Shown here piece by piece: positions 32,234 to 42,661 of a stretch of DNA of 64,000 nt; the first letter of the stretch is position 1, and the number at the start of each line of letters is the position of its first letter. The position numbers and the translations under genes are program-made. The stretch comes from a bacterium HR28 (GTDB lineage Bacteria; Chloroflexota; Chloroflexia; Thermomicrobiales; Thermomicrobiaceae): positions 434,001 to 498,000 of the forward strand of contig BEIE01000001.1 of the NCBI GenBank assembly GCA_002898255.1. The letters run 5' to 3'. The notes below the pieces were generated by a model. The model was not told the DNA's origin. It saw only the letters and a list, made by a program, of their open reading frames with translations, and did no database searches.

Positions 32234-34330
32234 ATGCTACAGCGAACCATACGACTCCTCCTGGCACTTGCGCTCGCTGCCACCGTCTTTGCCGCTCAGC
32301 TGGCACCAGCAGCGGCCCTCTGGACACCGATGACCCCGGTCAGCAGCGCATGGCAAGTGAACGACCAGCTGATCATTCCCTACGTGCCGAACAACGAGCT
32401 CCTGGCTGGGACCGGTCCGTGGCATGGCGTGGTGCAGATCGCCAACGCGAGTTCCTTTGCCATTGCGGTCGATATTGCCAAAGCTGATGGCACACCGATC
32501 ACCACGGTGAACATTCCAGGGAACGGCGCGACCGCACTTGCCGCTGCCTCCCTCTTTGGCACAAACCCCGGCGGTGGGCTGCTGCTTTTCGGTCGCGAGG
32601 CAGGCGCCTGTGCCAGCCAAGCTGTCCAGCAGTTCACGGTGACGCGCCATGCACCAGCCAACTCAGCCGACACCATCACGCTCACCGTGCCGGGTGGCAT
32701 CAACGTGACAAATGTCTCGGTCAGTCAGGGAACAACCTGGTATCAAAACCCGGCTGATTACACCTGGAGCCAGGTCGGGACAACGCTCAACATCAGCTGG
32801 GCTCCAGGCGGAGCCGAACCGGCGATTAACTCGACGTATCAGGCCATCGTCACCTACGACTTCCCCTGTCGGCCAGCTCGCATCAGCGTCGCCGTGAAGT
32901 TGGTTGCTCCTGCCCCATCGACAAACGGCCGCACCAGCAACAGCCACCTCATGGTCAGTGGCTATAGCGGCCTGAGCCAGCAGCAGGGATTGGGGAATGA
33001 CCTGGCTGTACCGATCGCTCAAGCCAACTACAGCGGTTGGAAGACCGTCATCCACATTACCAACTTCGGCGGTGGCCCCTGCGCAGCGACCGCTCGCTTC
33101 TACCAGCATCCAAGCGGTGCGCAGACACACCTCCTGTCCCAGTCGATCGCTGCCGGAGCAACCTGGAACGTCGACCTGCTTGCTGCTGGATTGCCAACGG
33201 GCTGGCTCGGCACCGCACGCATCCAGGGGCCAGGCTGCTTCTTGGCAGCGTCCGTCGACCGCGTGAAGCCGACCCAGCCATCCGGCACACCCGTGAATAT
33301 GGCTCTGACGAATGTAGCACTGCCTGTGACCAGCTTGAGCACGACGGTGTACATCCCGCTCGTCTTCCAGGCCTACTTTGACTGGAATACGGGAATCGCG
33401 GTGACGAACGCCGGTGGTGGACCAGCAAACGTCACGATTAACTACTACAGTACGACCGGCGGCCTCATCGCCACAACGAATCTCGCTGTGCCAGGGAACA
33501 GTATGAACTTCGATTACCTCACCGGAACCGGTGGTCAACTGGCGCAAGCCGTGGTGACGAGCAACACTCCAATCGTTGTCTCGGTTGATGCCGTCAAGTA
33601 CACCGGTGGTGGACAAGACGTCGGGCAAGCTTTGACATCAATGGGAATCAATGACCCGGTCAGCGCGCCCGTACTCCGCGTGCCGCTCTACCAGAAGCAA
33701 GGCATTAGTAGCAACGACAACAGCGGTGTCCAGCTCTTTAACATCAGCGGCACAACGCCAGCGACGGTCAATGTCGACTTCTTCGACACCAGCGGAACTG
33801 CTCAGCCACCCTCCACGCTCACGCTCGCTGGCATCGCACCGCATGGGGCCTTCACCGTCTACGCACCCAACTACGGCACGCTGCCGAACGACTTCCAGGG
33901 GCAGGTGCGGGTGACCCATGCGTTTGGCAGTGGGCAAGTTGTGGCCATCACCAACAACGTGAACTACGACGTGCAGGCAGATGGCTCGGCAGCCTTCAAC
34001 GTGGCTACCGCTGACCAGGTACTGCGCGTCGACTTTGGTCCTGGCCCAGGCTTGAAGAACGGTGTGCGCACCTTCATCGTGGCCCAGACCGCGGATGAGA
34101 ACGGCGTGCAACTCCCAGCACAGCAGTTGATCGTCAGCGGTCCAGGGCTGATGATCAATGGCAACCCGAATCAAGACGTTGTCACAACCACGATGTTCGG
34201 TATCGCCACAGTCGAGATCTGGGGCACGAACACCACGGTTCCTGTGACCGTCTGCTGGGATCGCAATATCAGTACAACTTGTGATCCGGGCGAGCCACAG
34301 GTAAGTCAGACGATGAGTTGGACGCCGTGA
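32234..34330 (+). CDS. secreted repeat-containing surface protein
   Basis: This 698-residue exported protein has a signal peptide (hydrophobic 7-22, likely cleavage after APAAA). The mature part is rich in Thr, Asn, Gly and Val and predicted all-beta. About four units of 100-130 residues share a plan: a strand of the type VPLxxxx, then VxIxNxGGGPxxVxxxFY, then a strand ending VSVDxVK. Examples are SGWKTVIHITNFGGGPCAA, NTGIAVTNAGGGPANV and NSGVQLFNISGTTPATV. This suggests tandem Ig-like beta sandwiches. Paired cysteines (GACASQ, GPCAA...GPGCF, VCWDRNISTTCDP) could form disulfides. It is probably a cell-surface or S-layer-associated protein; function unknown. The start at 32234 follows AAGGGGGACGGACG. 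Confidence 0.8.
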   Translation: MLQRTIRLLLALALAATVFAAQLAPAAALWTPMTPVSSAWQVNDQLIIPYVPNNELLAGTGPWHGVVQIANASSFAIAVDIAKADGTPITTVNIPGNGATALAAASLFGTNPGGGLLLFGREAGACASQAVQQFTVTRHAPANSADTITLTVPGGINVTNVSVSQGTTWYQNPADYTWSQVGTTLNISWAPGGAEPAINSTYQAIVTYDFPCRPARISVAVKLVAPAPSTNGRTSNSHLMVSGYSGLSQQQGLGNDLAVPIAQANYSGWKTVIHITNFGGGPCAATARFYQHPSGAQTHLLSQSIAAGATWNVDLLAAGLPTGWLGTARIQGPGCFLAASVDRVKPTQPSGTPVNMALTNVALPVTSLSTTVYIPLVFQAYFDWNTGIAVTNAGGGPANVTINYYSTTGGLIATTNLAVPGNSMNFDYLTGTGGQLAQAVVTSNTPIVVSVDAVKYTGGGQDVGQALTSMGINDPVSAPVLRVPLYQKQGISSNDNSGVQLFNISGTTPATVNVDFFDTSGTAQPPSTLTLAGIAPHGAFTVYAPNYGTLPNDFQGQVRVTHAFGSGQVVAITNNVNYDVQADGSAAFNVATADQVLRVDFGPGPGLKNGVRTFIVAQTADENGVQLPAQQLIVSGPGLMINGNPNQDVVTTTMFGIATVEIWGTNTTVPVTVCWDRNISTTCDPGEPQVSQTMSWTP

Positions 34331-34361
34331 TCAGTATCGGTAGCTCGTCCACTCTCAGCAC

Positions 34362-34391
34362 GGGGCACCGGCGACTGCCGGTGCCCCTTTT
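34362..34391 (+). terminator. intrinsic terminator
   Basis: GGGGCACCGGC-GACT-GCCGGTGCCCC is a perfect 11-bp stem with a tetraloop followed by TTTT, 31 bases after the surface protein stop. Confidence 0.88.
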
Positions 34392-34409
34392 ACAAGAGCG
34401 GTCTCTGCT

Positions 34410-35516
34410 TCAATTGGTAGTCTCCTGGCTACGCTCGCAAGACGCCTGGGCTCCTGCGCTTTCGCTCCACCGCCGCAGCCGAGGTACAACGACCTGGTCG
34501 GCGATCACATCCAGCGCTGCCGCGGCTGGCAGCGCCAACGCAGCTCCGGCGACACCGAAGAGCTCCGCACCGGCCAGAACAGCGAGAAGCGCGACGAGTG
34601 GATGGACGTCTAGACGCTCGCCTTCGACCAAGGGCGCAATCACCAGCCCTTTGAGGTTCTGGATGACGACCGACATAATCACCGTTATCACCAGGGGCAC
34701 CCATCCAACAAGAGCAGCGATCGTGAAGAGTGGCAGCCGCGCTAGCCAAGGACCGATGCGAGGAATTAGTTCACCAAGCGCGACGACAAGCCCGAGGAGC
34801 AAGGGAGAGGGAACACCAAGCGGCCACAGGGCCAGCGCCGTGGCTCCACCGACGATCCCCATCACCGTCAGTTTCGCCCCGATGTACGAGCCGAGTCGGC
34901 GCCAGAGTTCCACAGCCACAGCAGCGACTGTCTCGCGCTGCGCCGGTGGCGAAATGGCGAGGAGCGTAGCGAGGAGGCGCCGCCGATGTACAACAATCAT
35001 GCTGCTCAGCGCGATGACCGCCACCAGATCAAGCAATGTCGCGAAAACACGCTGTGGAAGCAGCATCAGCCAACGTGCGAGCCCAGAGAGTGCCTGCGCG
35101 ATCGTCGCTTCCAGCTGCGGCTCGAGCGGCACAAGTTCCGGATAGGTCGTACGGATTTCCTCGTAGAGTGCGCGCAGGCGCTCGAGGTGCTGCACCAGCA
35201 CGGGGAGTTCGTTACGCAACCCGAGCGCCTGGACGACGAGCGGCGGCACAATGAGGAACGCGAGTGCTACCGCCACAGATCCAACCAAAATGAAGACGAG
35301 CAACACGGCAACCCCCGAAGGAACGCGATGCCGCTCCAGCCAGGCCACCGGCCGGCTGAGTGTCGCGGCGACGAGCAAGGAGAGGAAACCGAGCACGACC
35401 AGATCGCGGAGGACGACGAGCAGCCAGACGAACGCGAGCGCACTCGCTGCTCCCAGAAGCCCCACAGCAATGCTTATTGCCAATCGCCAGTTGACGTGTG
35501 AGTACATCCTGCTCAT
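34410..35516 (-). CDS. AI-2E family permease
   Basis: This roughly 368-residue membrane protein of the AI-2E/PerM family has eight membrane helices and the long hydrophilic loop after helix 3. The conserved C-terminal half reads [30 protein letters not shown] and [16 protein letters not shown], then the [22 protein letters not shown] signature. Members have been linked to autoinducer export or to Na+/H+ exchange, so the name says little about substrate. Starts at 35516 and 35507 both have an AGGA or AGG near. It is divergent from uvrA. Confidence 0.88.
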   Translation of the reverse strand: MSRMYSHVNWRLAISIAVGLLGAASALAFVWLLVVLRDLVVLGFLSLLVAATLSRPVAWLERHRVPSGVAVLLVFILVGSVAVALAFLIVPPLVVQALGLRNELPVLVQHLERLRALYEEIRTTYPELVPLEPQLEATIAQALSGLARWLMLLPQRVFATLLDLVAVIALSSMIVVHRRRLLATLLAISPPAQRETVAAVAVELWRRLGSYIGAKLTVMGIVGGATALALWPLGVPSPLLLGLVVALGELIPRIGPWLARLPLFTIAALVGWVPLVITVIMSVVIQNLKGLVIAPLVEGERLDVHPLVALLAVLAGAELFGVAGAALALPAAAALDVIADQVVVPRLRRWSESAGAQASCERSQETTN

Positions 35517-35572
35517 TCCTAGACGAACGACCCACCCGTGCCAGTCGGTCAAACGCGTGTCCCACCCACTGC

Positions 35573-35606
35573 TACAATAGTCCGGTGCCCGTGTCCGGAC
35601 ACGGGC
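35573..35606 (+). promoter_or_regulatory. uvrA promoter and 20-bp palindrome
   Basis: A -10 box TACAAT (35573-35578) is followed by the perfect palindrome GCCCGTGTCCGGACACGGGC at 35587-35606, at or just after the predicted transcription start and 11 bases before the uvrA start codon. It may be a repressor operator or an mRNA hairpin. Confidence 0.5.
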
Positions 35607-35617
35607 GGGGGAGTTCC

Positions 35618-38506
35618 ATGGCCAGCGACAAGATCATCGTCCGCGGCGCTCGCGAGCACAACCTCAAAAACATTGACGTCGAGATCCCTCGCGACAAGCT
35701 GGTGGTCATCACGGGGCTTTCGGGCTCCGGCAAGTCGAGCCTTGCCTTCGACACCATCTACGCCGAGGGGCAGCGCCGCTACGTTGAATCGCTCTCCGCA
35801 TACGCTCGCCAGTTCCTCGGTCTGATGGAGAAACCGGACGTCGATCAGATCGAGGGACTTTCGCCGGCGATCTCCATTGACCAGAAGGCCGCGAGTCACA
35901 ACCCGCGTTCAACTGTTGGGACACAAACGGAGATTTACGACTACCTGCGGCTCCTCTACGCTCGCATCGGCAAGCCACACTGCCCTCAGTGCGGGCGGCC
36001 GATCCAAGCCCAAACTGTCCAGCAGATGGCCGAACAAGTCGAGGCGCTCCCCGAGGGCACTCGATTCTTCGTCCTCGCACCGGTGGTGAAGGACCGCAAG
36101 GGCGAGCATCAGGGCGTCCTCGAGGAGCTCCGTCGTGCCGGCTTTACCCGTGTGCGCATCGACGGGGAACTTCGTGACTTGGAGGAGCCGATCACGCTGG
36201 CCAAGACGAAGAGGCATACGATCGAGGTCGTCGTTGACCGCTTGATCGTGCGGGCACGTGAGCCGGACGACGCGCACGCTTTCCACCTTCGCGTCGTCGA
36301 GGCACTGGAGACGGCGGTCAAGCTCGGCGGCGGCATTGCAATCGTCCAGCCGCTTGAAGGGGAGCCGATTGTCTTTTCGGAGCGGAACGCGTGTGTCGTC
36401 TGCGGCATCAGTTTGCCAGAACTGGAGCCGCGGAGCTTCTCGTTCAATAGTCCCCATGGCGCCTGTCCGGCCTGTGACGGGCTCGGCAGCAAGCTGGAGT
36501 TCGATCCCGATCTCATCATTCCCGATCCTGATCGCTCACTGGAAGAGGGAGCGATCGCCCCGTGGTTCAAGGAAGGGCGCGAGAGTAACGAGTGGTACCT
36601 TGCCCTCTTGCGCGCATTAGCGCGCACAGAAGGGTTCCGCACTGACGTTCCCTGGCGCGAACTCCCCGAACGTATCAAGCACCTCATCCTGTATGGTGAC
36701 GGCGGACGCCCGGTCTCCCTCCGCTACGCCGGGAAGAGCGGCCGTGAACGGACATACGTCGCGACCTTTGAAGGAGTCATCCCGAGCCTGCGTCGCCGCT
36801 ACGCGAGCACGAACTCGGACTACGTCCGCGCTGAGATCGAGCAATACATGGCAGCCTATCCGTGTCCGGAGTGTGGGGGGTCGCGACTGCGACCGGAGAG
36901 CCGGGCGGTGACGGTAGCTGGCCGGTCCATCGTCGAAGTCACACGGATGGCGATTGGGGAGGCGCTCGCGTTCTTTGACGAGCTCGCTGACGAGACACGG
37001 ACGCCACTCACTGAACGAGAGCGACGGATTGCCCATCAGATTCTGAAGGAGATCCGCGAACGGCTGAGCTTTTTGGTCGACGTTGGACTCGACTACTTAA
37101 CGCTCGACCGTCCGACTGCGACGCTCTCCGGTGGCGAAGCGCAGCGGATCCGGCTGGCGACGCAGATTGGCAGTCGTCTGATGGGCGTGCTCTACGTGCT
37201 GGACGAGCCAAGTATCGGACTGCACCCGCGCGACAATGGGCGGCTTATCCGGACACTGCTGCGCCTGCGCGACCTTGGGAACACGGTGATCGTCGTCGAA
37301 CACGACGAGGAGACAATCCGGGCAGCCGACTGGATCATCGACATCGGACCGGGTGCAGGAGAGCACGGGGGCCGGGTTGTCGCGGCCGGTCCGCTGGAGG
37401 TGATCGTCAACACGCCAGAGTCGATCACCGGACAGTACCTGAGCGGTGCCCGCCGAATCGCAGTACCCGAGCGACGACGTCCGGGTAACGGCAAGTGGCT
37501 TGTCGTTCGAGGTGCCCGAGAGAACAACCTGAAGAACATCGACGTGGCCTTCCCCCTCGGTTGCTTCATTTGCGTCACTGGTGTTTCGGGATCTGGGAAG
37601 AGTACGCTGGTCGTTGACACGCTCTACCGACGACTTGCCCAACTCTTCTACCGCGCCAAGGAGCGGCCAGGAGCGCATGATGCAATCGAGGGGATCGAGC
37701 ATATCGACAAGGTGGTCAATATCGACCAAAGTCCGATTGGGCGGACGCCTCGCTCGAATCCAGCGACGTACACCGGCGCCTTCACACCGATTCGCGAACT
37801 CTATGCCTCGCTGCCAGAGGCAAAGGCGCGCGGCTATGCACCAGGCCGCTTCTCGTTCAACGTGAAGGGGGGACGCTGCGAGGCCTGCGAGGGACAAGGT
37901 GTCATTCAAATTTCGATGCAGTTTCTGCCTGACGTCTATGTCCCCTGTGAGGTCTGTCATGGCCGGCGCTATAACCGCGAAGCGCTGGAGATCACGTATC
38001 GCGGCAAAAGCATCGCCGACGTCCTGGACATGACGGTCGACGAGGCACTTGTCTTCTTCGAGGCATTCCCGGCAATCCGCGCCAAACTGCAGACACTCTC
38101 GGACGTCGGGCTCGGCTATATCAAGCTGGGACAGCCTGCCACAACGCTCTCCGGAGGAGAAGCGCAACGGGTAAAACTGGCGACGGAGCTTAGCCGCCGG
38201 GCAACCGGCCGTACCCTCTATATCCTGGACGAGCCGACGACCGGGCTGCACTTCGCCGACATCGAGCGGCTCCTCGCGGTCCTTCAGCGGCTAACCGATG
38301 CGGGAAACACGGTCATCGTGATCGAGCATAATCTCGACGTGATCAAGTGCGCGGACTACGTCATCGACCTCGGTCCGGAGGGTGGTGCAGCTGGTGGGTA
38401 CGTCGTCGCTACTGGAACGCCGGAGGAGCTGGCGGCTGTCGAGCACTCCTACACTGGACAAGCGTTGCGGCGGGTATTACCTGCAGTGGCTTCCCTCAGA
38501 CAGTAG
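35618..38506 (+). CDS. uvrA: excinuclease ABC subunit A
   Basis: This 962-residue damage-recognition ATPase of nucleotide excision repair works as a dimer with UvrB. Both ABC ATPase halves are complete: Walker [15 protein letters not shown] and [14 protein letters not shown], signatures [15 protein letters not shown] and [15 protein letters not shown], and Walker [15 protein letters not shown] and [13 protein letters not shown]. Zinc modules show CVVC...CPAC and CEAC...CEVCHG. The ATG at 35618 follows GGGCGGGGGAGTTCC. No other repair gene adjoins it. Confidence 0.97.
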   Translation: MASDKIIVRGAREHNLKNIDVEIPRDKLVVITGLSGSGKSSLAFDTIYAEGQRRYVESLSAYARQFLGLMEKPDVDQIEGLSPAISIDQKAASHNPRSTVGTQTEIYDYLRLLYARIGKPHCPQCGRPIQAQTVQQMAEQVEALPEGTRFFVLAPVVKDRKGEHQGVLEELRRAGFTRVRIDGELRDLEEPITLAKTKRHTIEVVVDRLIVRAREPDDAHAFHLRVVEALETAVKLGGGIAIVQPLEGEPIVFSERNACVVCGISLPELEPRSFSFNSPHGACPACDGLGSKLEFDPDLIIPDPDRSLEEGAIAPWFKEGRESNEWYLALLRALARTEGFRTDVPWRELPERIKHLILYGDGGRPVSLRYAGKSGRERTYVATFEGVIPSLRRRYASTNSDYVRAEIEQYMAAYPCPECGGSRLRPESRAVTVAGRSIVEVTRMAIGEALAFFDELADETRTPLTERERRIAHQILKEIRERLSFLVDVGLDYLTLDRPTATLSGGEAQRIRLATQIGSRLMGVLYVLDEPSIGLHPRDNGRLIRTLLRLRDLGNTVIVVEHDEETIRAADWIIDIGPGAGEHGGRVVAAGPLEVIVNTPESITGQYLSGARRIAVPERRRPGNGKWLVVRGARENNLKNIDVAFPLGCFICVTGVSGSGKSTLVVDTLYRRLAQLFYRAKERPGAHDAIEGIEHIDKVVNIDQSPIGRTPRSNPATYTGAFTPIRELYASLPEAKARGYAPGRFSFNVKGGRCEACEGQGVIQISMQFLPDVYVPCEVCHGRRYNREALEITYRGKSIADVLDMTVDEALVFFEAFPAIRAKLQTLSDVGLGYIKLGQPATTLSGGEAQRVKLATELSRRATGRTLYILDEPTTGLHFADIERLLAVLQRLTDAGNTVIVIEHNLDVIKCADYVIDLGPEGGAAGGYVVATGTPEELAAVEHSYTGQALRRVLPAVASLRQ

Positions 38507-38730
38507 GACCAATGTCGGCACCAGACGTCCGTCTTCCCGGCATGGTAACTCGAGTGCTGAGTGAATCGCGCTGCAAGAAGGTACAGCACTCCCCCGCCTT
38601 CTCATACATGGCCGACAGCGCTTGCGCTCGGTATGATTGAAAGCGACCCATCGTTGGGCGCAGTGCTGGTTCGATGCGGCGGGCACGACCAGCACCGGCA
38701 ATCTGCAACACGGTCGAACGGAACGTAGAC

Positions 38731-39351
38731 GTGTCGGACACCGATCCTCTCCAACGCGACAACGGTCACGTAGCCTTGGAGTTCTCTTCCCAGGGTAATG
38801 GCCTTGTGTCCCTCAATGGCCACCGACCAGTCCTCGTTCTCAACCAAAACTACGAGCCACTGCATGTCGCAACGGTGCGTCGGGCGCTCGTCCTCTGGCT
38901 CTCCGGCAAGGCAGAGATCCTGGAGACCTACGAGCATGAGGTGGCCTCGGCACAACGGCGCTTCCCTGCGCCGTCTGTCATCCGCCTCCTGAGCCTGGTC
39001 AAGCGTCCCCCGGTGCGCGTGAAACTCTGCCGCCGCGAGGTCTTTCTCCGCGATAACTACACCTGCCAGTACTGCGGCGTACGCACCCATGACCTGACGA
39101 TCGACCATGTCGTGCCGCGTTCCCGCGGCGGTCCGCACACCTGGGAGAACGTCGTCAGTGCCTGCCGGACCTGCAACCATCGCAAGGGAGGCAAGTCGCT
39201 CGCCGAAGCGCGAATGCAACTCTTGCGCCAGCCTTTCGAGCCGCGCCCAGGACGGTACTACCTCGTCCAACGCGTGCTCCGCTCACCGGTACACGAGAGC
39301 TGGCTGAAATTCCTCCCCGATCTTGACGTCAAGGGCCAGCGCAGTCGATAA
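38731..39351 (+). CDS. HNH endonuclease
   Basis: This roughly 206-residue HNH nuclease has an N-terminal part [29 protein letters not shown] that is typical of the free-standing HNH proteins found in many thermophiles and actinobacteria. The nuclease core is [38 protein letters not shown], with two CxxC zinc knuckles and the [10 protein letters not shown] catalytic part. The GTG at 38731 follows GGAACGTAGAC. Other starts (ATG 38674, GTG 38806) are possible. It is not linked to a restriction system here, so the role is unknown. Confidence 0.87.
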   Translation: MSDTDPLQRDNGHVALEFSSQGNGLVSLNGHRPVLVLNQNYEPLHVATVRRALVLWLSGKAEILETYEHEVASAQRRFPAPSVIRLLSLVKRPPVRVKLCRREVFLRDNYTCQYCGVRTHDLTIDHVVPRSRGGPHTWENVVSACRTCNHRKGGKSLAEARMQLLRQPFEPRPGRYYLVQRVLRSPVHESWLKFLPDLDVKGQRSR

Positions 39352-39410
39352 CTCGAACGATCGCGCGGGCGATCCATGCTCGTGCGAGACACACTGCCGA
39401 AGGGGGAGAC

Positions 39411-40748
39411 ATGCTCGACCTCAGGCTTATTCGCGAGCATCCGGAGATGATCCGCGAGGCGCTGCGGAAGCTGAACACCGAGGCGCCGATCGACGAGATC
39501 CTTGAACTCGATGAACGACGCCGAAGGCTCGTCGCCGAGGTGGAGCAGCTCAAAGCGCAACGGAACGCGGAGTCACGGCGCATCGCTGGACTCTCACCCG
39601 GCCCAGAGCGGGAGGCAGCGATTGCCGCAATGCGGGCGCTTGGTGACCGCATCGAGGAACTAGACCGCGAGCTTGCAGCGGTCGAGGAGCGACTCCAAGC
39701 GCTCTTGCTTGAGGTACCGAACTTACCTGACCCTGATGTCCCGGTCGGGCCAGATGAAAGCTTCAACGTGGTTGTTCGCCATTGGGGCGAACCGCGCCAG
39801 TTCGACTTCCCGGTCAAGCCGCACTGGGAACTGGCCGAGGAACTTGGGTTGATCGACTTCGAACGAGGGGTCAAGATCGCTGGCAGCCGCTTCTACGTCC
39901 TACGGGGAGACCTGGCCCGGCTGCAGCGGGCGCTCATCACCTGGATGATCGACTTGCATGTCACCAAGCACGGGTATCTTGAGGTCTACCCACCATTCCT
40001 CGTACGGCGTGAGGCAATGATCGGCACCGGAAACCTCCCGAAATTTGGAGATAACCTCTACCACGACGAAGAAACCGACCTCTGGCTGATTCCGACAGCG
40101 GAAGTGCCGGTCACGAACCTCTTCCGTGATGAGATCCTGCCACCTGGCTCATTGCCGATCTATCTTGTGGCCGCGACTCCGTGCTTCCGCAAAGAAAAGG
40201 TCTCCGCTGGCCGTGATGTGCGCGGCATCAAGCGCGTGCACCAGTTCGAGAAAGTCGAAATGGTCAAGTTTGTTGAGCCAGAACGCTCGGACGAGGAGTT
40301 GCAGCGGCTGGTCGCAGATGCTGAGGATGTACTGCGTCACCTCGAGTTACCCTATCGCGTCGTTCAGATGTGTACCGGCGACCTGTCATTCACTGCTGCC
40401 AAGAAGTTCGACCTGGAAGTCTGGGCACCCGGCTCCCAGGAGTGGCTTGAAGTGTCGTCCTGCTCGAACTTCCGCGACTTCCAGGCACGCCGCGCCAACA
40501 TCCGTTTCCGACCGAGCGAAGGTGCGCGGCCGCAGTTTGTCCATACCTTGAACGGTTCCGGGTTGGCACTCCCGCGCACGCTCATCGCGATCATGGAGAA
40601 CTATCAGCAGCCGGATGGATCGATCGAGATCCCTGCCGTGCTCCGACCATACATGGGTGGCCAAGAGCGGATCAGCCGACAACCAGCCTACTGGGATCCT
40701 GCTCAGGCTCGACGAGCACGTGAGCAGGCCCTGACAGGAGACGGGTGA
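39411..40748 (+). CDS. serS: serine--tRNA ligase
   Basis: This 445-residue class II synthetase charges tRNA-Ser and tRNA-Sec, the latter being needed for the selenoprotein in this window. The N-terminal coiled coil (about residues 28-105) binds the tRNA long variable arm. Motif 2 is [29 protein letters not shown] and motif 3 is [24 protein letters not shown]. The ATG follows AAGGGGGAGAC. The next gene begins two bases after its stop, so three catabolic-looking genes follow in the same transcript. Confidence 0.97.
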   Translation: MLDLRLIREHPEMIREALRKLNTEAPIDEILELDERRRRLVAEVEQLKAQRNAESRRIAGLSPGPEREAAIAAMRALGDRIEELDRELAAVEERLQALLLEVPNLPDPDVPVGPDESFNVVVRHWGEPRQFDFPVKPHWELAEELGLIDFERGVKIAGSRFYVLRGDLARLQRALITWMIDLHVTKHGYLEVYPPFLVRREAMIGTGNLPKFGDNLYHDEETDLWLIPTAEVPVTNLFRDEILPPGSLPIYLVAATPCFRKEKVSAGRDVRGIKRVHQFEKVEMVKFVEPERSDEELQRLVADAEDVLRHLELPYRVVQMCTGDLSFTAAKKFDLEVWAPGSQEWLEVSSCSNFRDFQARRANIRFRPSEGARPQFVHTLNGSGLALPRTLIAIMENYQQPDGSIEIPAVLRPYMGGQERISRQPAYWDPAQARRAREQALTGDG

Positions 40749-40750
40749 CG

Positions 40751-41809
40751 ATGTCCTCGGTCCAAGTCATCGAGGCGAGCGGCTCACCAGCGGCAATTGG
40801 CGAGACAATCGGCCGCGCTCTTGAGGTGATACTGCCTGAGGCAATCACGCGGCATCGCCAGGAACTCGCAAGGCGCGGGATCTCCTGGGATCTGGCGCTC
40901 GATCTGGCTCGACGTCTCCGTGACGACCTCGAGGGGAACCTACCAAAGACTGCCGAGGAACTCGCTGCGCTTGCACGCGCTGCCGGTGTGGATGTCGATG
41001 CGCTCGTTAGCCTGAACGCGCTCCAGGAGACGCTGTTCCTGGCCCGCCGTATCCGCATGGAAGAGGGGTGCACCAGTCTTGCCGTCCCAGCAGAAGCGTC
41101 GAATGACGGCAGTGTGCTCCTCGCCCACAACGAGGACGCTCTTCCCTGCCGCCACGAACGAGTCTATGTGGTTCGCGTGCGACCAGCGGATGAGCCGGCC
41201 TTTGTTGCCTTTGCCTACGGCGGCCTCTTCTTATATCAGGGTGTCAACGAGGTCGGGATCGGCTCGACGGGCAACGCGTTGCAGGTAACAGACATCCGGA
41301 TTGGGGTTCCAAAGTTGTTCCTCTACCGTGAGGTACTGCGCGCCTCGACACTGGCCGGAGCAATCCAGGCCGCGCTCCTACCAGAGCGTGCCAATGGGAA
41401 CAACCACCTCATCGCAACCGCTGATGGAGAGATCTACGACATCGAGGTCACTGGACGACATTACGCGCTTCACTATGTAGGGAACAAGCCGTTCTCGCAC
41501 GCGAATCACGTCCTCGCCCCAGAACTACGCAGCCTGGAGGAGGGCGACACACTCGATTCCCAACTTCGACGCAATCGTGCGCAGCGCTTGCTGACACTGG
41601 CTGCAGGCCAACACACTGTTGAGACACTTCAGGCACTGCTCCGCGACCACGCCAATCAGCCGAACGCTCTCTGCAAGCACCTCGACCCAGCAGCGGATCA
41701 TGCAAGCCGGACGATCGCCGGGCTCGTGATCGACGTGACGAGGCGAGAACTCTGGGTCGCCCCTGGAGCGCCTTGCCGTGTCGCCTTCGAGCGGATCCCG
41801 CTCGCGTGA
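40751..41809 (+). CDS. C45-family peptidase/acyltransferase (Ntn hydrolase)
   Basis: This roughly 352-residue relative of acyl-CoA:6-aminopenicillanate acyltransferase belongs to peptidase family C45. Such N-terminal-nucleophile hydrolases cleave themselves before a cysteine that then acts on amide bonds. The expected site is EEGCTSLAVP with Cys107, followed by SNDGSVLLAHNEDA, GGLFLYQGVNEVGIG and GNNHLIATADGEIYDIE. Natural substrates are usually unknown acyl-amino compounds. The ATG at 40751 follows CAGGAGACGGGTGACG, directly behind serS. Confidence 0.87.
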   Translation: MSSVQVIEASGSPAAIGETIGRALEVILPEAITRHRQELARRGISWDLALDLARRLRDDLEGNLPKTAEELAALARAAGVDVDALVSLNALQETLFLARRIRMEEGCTSLAVPAEASNDGSVLLAHNEDALPCRHERVYVVRVRPADEPAFVAFAYGGLFLYQGVNEVGIGSTGNALQVTDIRIGVPKLFLYREVLRASTLAGAIQAALLPERANGNNHLIATADGEIYDIEVTGRHYALHYVGNKPFSHANHVLAPELRSLEEGDTLDSQLRRNRAQRLLTLAAGQHTVETLQALLRDHANQPNALCKHLDPAADHASRTIAGLVIDVTRRELWVAPGAPCRVAFERIPLA

Positions 41810-41824
41810 CCAAGGAGGCAAGCT

Positions 41825-42655
41825 ATGGATAAGGTGATCATCTCGGTCGCGACGACTGGCAGCTGGACGACACGAGAGCAGACACCCTACGTCCCGATTA
41901 CCGAAGAGGAGATCGCGGCCGAGGCGATCCGTTGCTGGCGTGAGGGTGCCGCGATCGTCCATATCCATGTCCGTGACGAACAAGGCCGTGTGACGAGTGA
42001 TCCCGCACGCTACGCACGCGTGCGCGACCTCATTCGCGCGGAGGGCTGTGACATCGTGCTCAATTTCTCGACCGGCGGAGGCGCGGGTATCGTTCCGGAC
42101 GAGGAACGGATCGCGCCGGTGCGCTTGCGCCCGGAGATCGCCTCCTTCGACGCCGGATCGGTCAACTTCGGCGACCGCGTCTTCGTCAACTCGCCACAGT
42201 TCCTGGAAGCACTCGCCCAGGAAATGCAGGCACACGGCGTCAAGCCGGAAATTGAATGCTTCGATAGCGGGTTCATCGAAACGGCCAAACGTTTCATCGA
42301 GCGCGGACTGATCCAGCCTCCCTATTGGTTCCAGATGGTGCTGGGCGTTCGTGGTGGAGCACCAGCGACGGTCGAGCAACTTGCACATATGGTGCGACAA
42401 CTACCAGCAGGCTCGCTCTGGTCAGTCTGTGCAATCGGCCGACACCAGTTGCCAATGAACGTGGCGGCCTTAGTGATGGGCGGGCACGTGCGAACGGGAC
42501 TCGAAGACAACATCTACTATTCCTACCGCGTCCTCGCCGAGGGAAACGCACCGCTTGTGGCCCGGATCGTTCGCATCGCCCGCGAACTCGGCCGCGAACC
42601 TGCGACGCCGAGCGAGGCACGGCAACTGCTGGGGCTCCCACCATTCGCCGGGTGA
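41825..42655 (+). CDS. beta-keto acid cleavage enzyme (BKACE, DUF849)
   Basis: This 276-residue TIM-barrel zinc enzyme of the BKACE family condenses a beta-keto acid with acetyl-CoA to give acetoacetate and a new CoA ester; 3-keto-5-aminohexanoate cleavage (Kce) is the type reaction. The zinc-binding GAAIVHIHVRDEQGRVTSDP, NFSTGGG and ECFDSGFIETAKR are characteristic, as is GGHVRTGLEDNIYYSYR. Substrate type depends on pocket residues I cannot score. The ATG follows AAGGAGGCAAGCT, 15 bases after the C45 gene. The next gene begins after six bases. Confidence 0.9.
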   Translation: MDKVIISVATTGSWTTREQTPYVPITEEEIAAEAIRCWREGAAIVHIHVRDEQGRVTSDPARYARVRDLIRAEGCDIVLNFSTGGGAGIVPDEERIAPVRLRPEIASFDAGSVNFGDRVFVNSPQFLEALAQEMQAHGVKPEIECFDSGFIETAKRFIERGLIQPPYWFQMVLGVRGGAPATVEQLAHMVRQLPAGSLWSVCAIGRHQLPMNVAALVMGGHVRTGLEDNIYYSYRVLAEGNAPLVARIVRIARELGREPATPSEARQLLGLPPFAG

Positions 42656-42661
42656 GGAAGT

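Noticed and set aside
32663-33628. 321-codon minus-strand frame
   Set aside because: It is opposite to the secreted repeat protein, which has a signal peptide, ribosome binding site and terminator.
37097-38251. 384-codon minus-strand frame
   Set aside because: It lies entirely opposite uvrA and shows no domain.
39352-39410. T-box or tRNA-sensing leader upstream of serS
   Set aside because: The gap is only 59 bases and has no T-box motif or terminator stem.
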